Assembly (NCBI GenBank): GCA_002722525.1
Contig: PBMJ01000037.1
Location: 1-16,529 of the forward strand
Length of the DNA stretch: 16,529 bases
Direction of reading: 5' to 3'
Source: Acidimicrobiaceae bacterium
GTDB taxonomy: Bacteria > Actinomycetota > Acidimicrobiia > Acidimicrobiales > UBA8592
A program made the translations under genes and the position numbers. Positions 14,567 to 16,529 of the stretch are shown piece after piece (the stretch's first letter is position 1; each line of letters opens with the position of its first letter). The notes beneath the pieces are model-generated. The model was not told where the DNA came from. It did not search any database and was given only the letters and a program-made list of their open reading frames with translations.

Positions 14567-15340
14567 TTAGGTGTAGCCACCATCGACAATCAGGTTTTGT
14601 CCCGTAACCCAGCTACCTGCTTCTGACACAAGGTAGAGGACGGCGGCGGCGATATCTTGAGGGCTTCCAACACGCTGTAGAGGTATTGCTGCAGCAAGGT
14701 CGGAGAATTTTTCAGGTGGGACGCCTCCCACTCGGGTTGTTGCTTCGGTGGGGACTTGTCCGGGTGAGACGATATTGGAACGGATCCCTTTGGGGGCGAG
14801 TTCAATTGCGAGTGTTTGGGAAAGGTTGTTCATTCCTGCTTTTGCCGCTCCATAGCCTGCGAAGCGAACTGCAGCTCGAAGGGAAGCAATGGAAGAAATT
14901 CCGATGATGGAGGAGCCTGGCTGCATAACTCCAGCGCATGCTTTAGCAGCAATGAAATGAGGGCGGAGATTAAGGGCGATTTGTTGATCCCAATGCCATG
15001 ATGGAAATTCATCGAATGAGAAATGGCCGGGGTGATCAGAGGTTCCGGCGTTACTAACCCAGATATCGAGTGACCCAAAGTCCTCAAGAGCGTGGTTTAC
15101 AAGTCCTGTAATAGTTTCCTCGTCGGTGATGTCTCCAACGACGACGCTGCATGTTCCTCCTCGTTGCGTTATTGTTTCCGAGACTTGATTGAGGCGTTCT
15201 TCATCTCTGGCAGTCAGGATGACAGAAGCTCCAGCATCGGCGAGGCCTATGGCGATTCCCTCACCGATCCCTCTACTCGCTCCAGTGACAACGGCAACTT
15301 TCCTATCGATTCGGAACTGATCAATCAAGTTTGGGACCAT
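14567..15340 (-). CDS. Short-chain dehydrogenase/reductase (SDR family)
   Basis: The 257-residue protein is a classical SDR with a Rossmann fold: cofactor motif TGASRGIG (19-26), Asp70 in GDITD, NAG (98-100), and the catalytic Ser150, Tyr163 and Lys167 in the ISS...YGAAK pattern. Arg22 and Arg45 near the binding site would favour NADP(H), as in FabG-like enzymes. The tail GSWVTGQNLIVDGGYT is standard for the family. The substrate cannot be deduced; the gene is isolated, convergent with pheA. The ATG at 15340 has a good ribosome binding site (GAGGAG, about 8 nt upstream), one of the better ones in the window. Confidence 0.9.
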   Translation of the reverse strand: MVPNLIDQFRIDRKVAVVTGASRGIGEGIAIGLADAGASVILTARDEERLNQVSETITQRGGTCSVVVGDITDEETITGLVNHALEDFGSLDIWVSNAGTSDHPGHFSFDEFPSWHWDQQIALNLRPHFIAAKACAGVMQPGSSIIGISSIASLRAAVRFAGYGAAKAGMNNLSQTLAIELAPKGIRSNIVSPGQVPTEATTRVGGVPPEKFSDLAAAIPLQRVGSPQDIAAAVLYLVSEAGSWVTGQNLIVDGGYT

Positions 15341-15596
15341 CTACATCTCTCCTCTCAGCAAGTATGCGTGCGAAAATTTTTTTTTTGAAGAAAGCTCCTC
15401 AACGCACTGTCTACTATGGCACTGGTTCCGAAAGGGAACAAACCCGACTACGAGTTACCTGATGAACTGTTAAAAAGCATGTAATCCTTACTTTCTGAAC
15501 CGGTGACAGGAAAAATTTTGGACGATTTTTCAGTTGTTATCGGGGTTTGTGGTGTGAAAGACTATCCAAATAGCTGGGAATTCAGGTGAGCCGGTG
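15341..15596 (+). other. Intergenic stretch with a stop-interrupted short reading frame
   Basis: These 256 nt between the SDR start and the repeat gene hold no clear gene. A run of ten T lies at 15377-15386. From ATG at 15416 one frame reads 22 codons (MALVPKGNKPDYELPDELLK...) to TAA at 15482, then continues in the same frame for 34 more codons (SLLSEPVTGKILDDFSVVIG...) to TGA at 15587. Both parts look protein-like in composition, so a degraded gene is possible, but I recognise no family and the length is too small to exclude chance. The SDR promoter should also lie here, reading leftwards. A 5-bp hairpin (15425-15439) is present and weak. Confidence 0.3.

Positions 15597-16529
<933 letters not shown>

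Noticed and set aside
15425..15439. Hairpin GTTCC-GAAAG-GGAAC as a terminator
   Set aside because: The stem is only 5 bp, there is no T tract after it, and no gene upstream on the plus strand needs terminating.

Overview
The window looks like a chromosomal segment of an actinobacterium of moderate GC (about 45% where I counted, in the pheA-like gene at 13681-13740). The actinobacterial reading rests on gene content and order: crgA, trpG, a PASTA-domain kinase, pbpA, rodA, pstP, fhaB and fhaA, with a tRNA-Leu(CAG) beyond fhaA and a probable F420-type PPOX enzyme. The same order and the same relative strands occur near the replication origin of Mycobacterium tuberculosis (crgA, trpG, pknB, pknA, pbpA, rodA, pstP, fhaB, fhaA, leuT). 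The lower GC and the extra genes point away from Mycobacterium, perhaps to an uncultured aquatic lineage such as Acidimicrobiia; that placement is inference.

Layout. Positions 1-133 hold no gene but carry one perfect and two near-perfect DnaA boxes. crgA (minus) and a trpG/pabA-type amidotransferase (plus) diverge at 421/499. A long minus-strand run then reads from right to left: tRNA-Leu, an exported amidase with a seven-repeat FG-GAP propeller, fhaA, a crotonase-family gene, fhaB, pstP, rodA/ftsW, pbpA and pknB. Several of these genes overlap by 4 nt (ATGA) or lie within a few nt of each other, so they are probably cotranscribed. This is the actinobacterial growth and division signalling module: PknB senses muropeptides or lipid II through its PASTA domains, PstP removes the phosphates, the FHA proteins read phosphothreonine, and RodA plus the PBP build septal or polar peptidoglycan. 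The two departures from the usual operon are the amidase at the promoter-proximal end and the crotonase between fhaA and fhaB.

The right third (12066-15340) is ordinary chromosomal content: a PPOX-family flavin/F420 enzyme, a 43-residue acidic miniprotein with a good ribosome binding site and a hairpin downstream, a metallo-beta-lactamase-fold hydrolase, prephenate dehydratase (pheA) and an SDR oxidoreductase. From about 15660 the base composition changes sharply (one 168-bp repeat unit is 105/168 GC). The last gene is an exported surface-type protein with three 56-residue repeats, a fibronectin type III domain and a Thr-Pro tail, and it runs off the end of the window. A short stop-interrupted reading frame lies just before it.

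I found no CRISPR array, insertion sequence or obvious defence system. The most distinctive items are the propeller-amidase tied to the PknB/FhaA operon, the atypical crotonase in the same operon, the 43-residue miniprotein, the odd fhaA start, and the GC-rich repeat gene.
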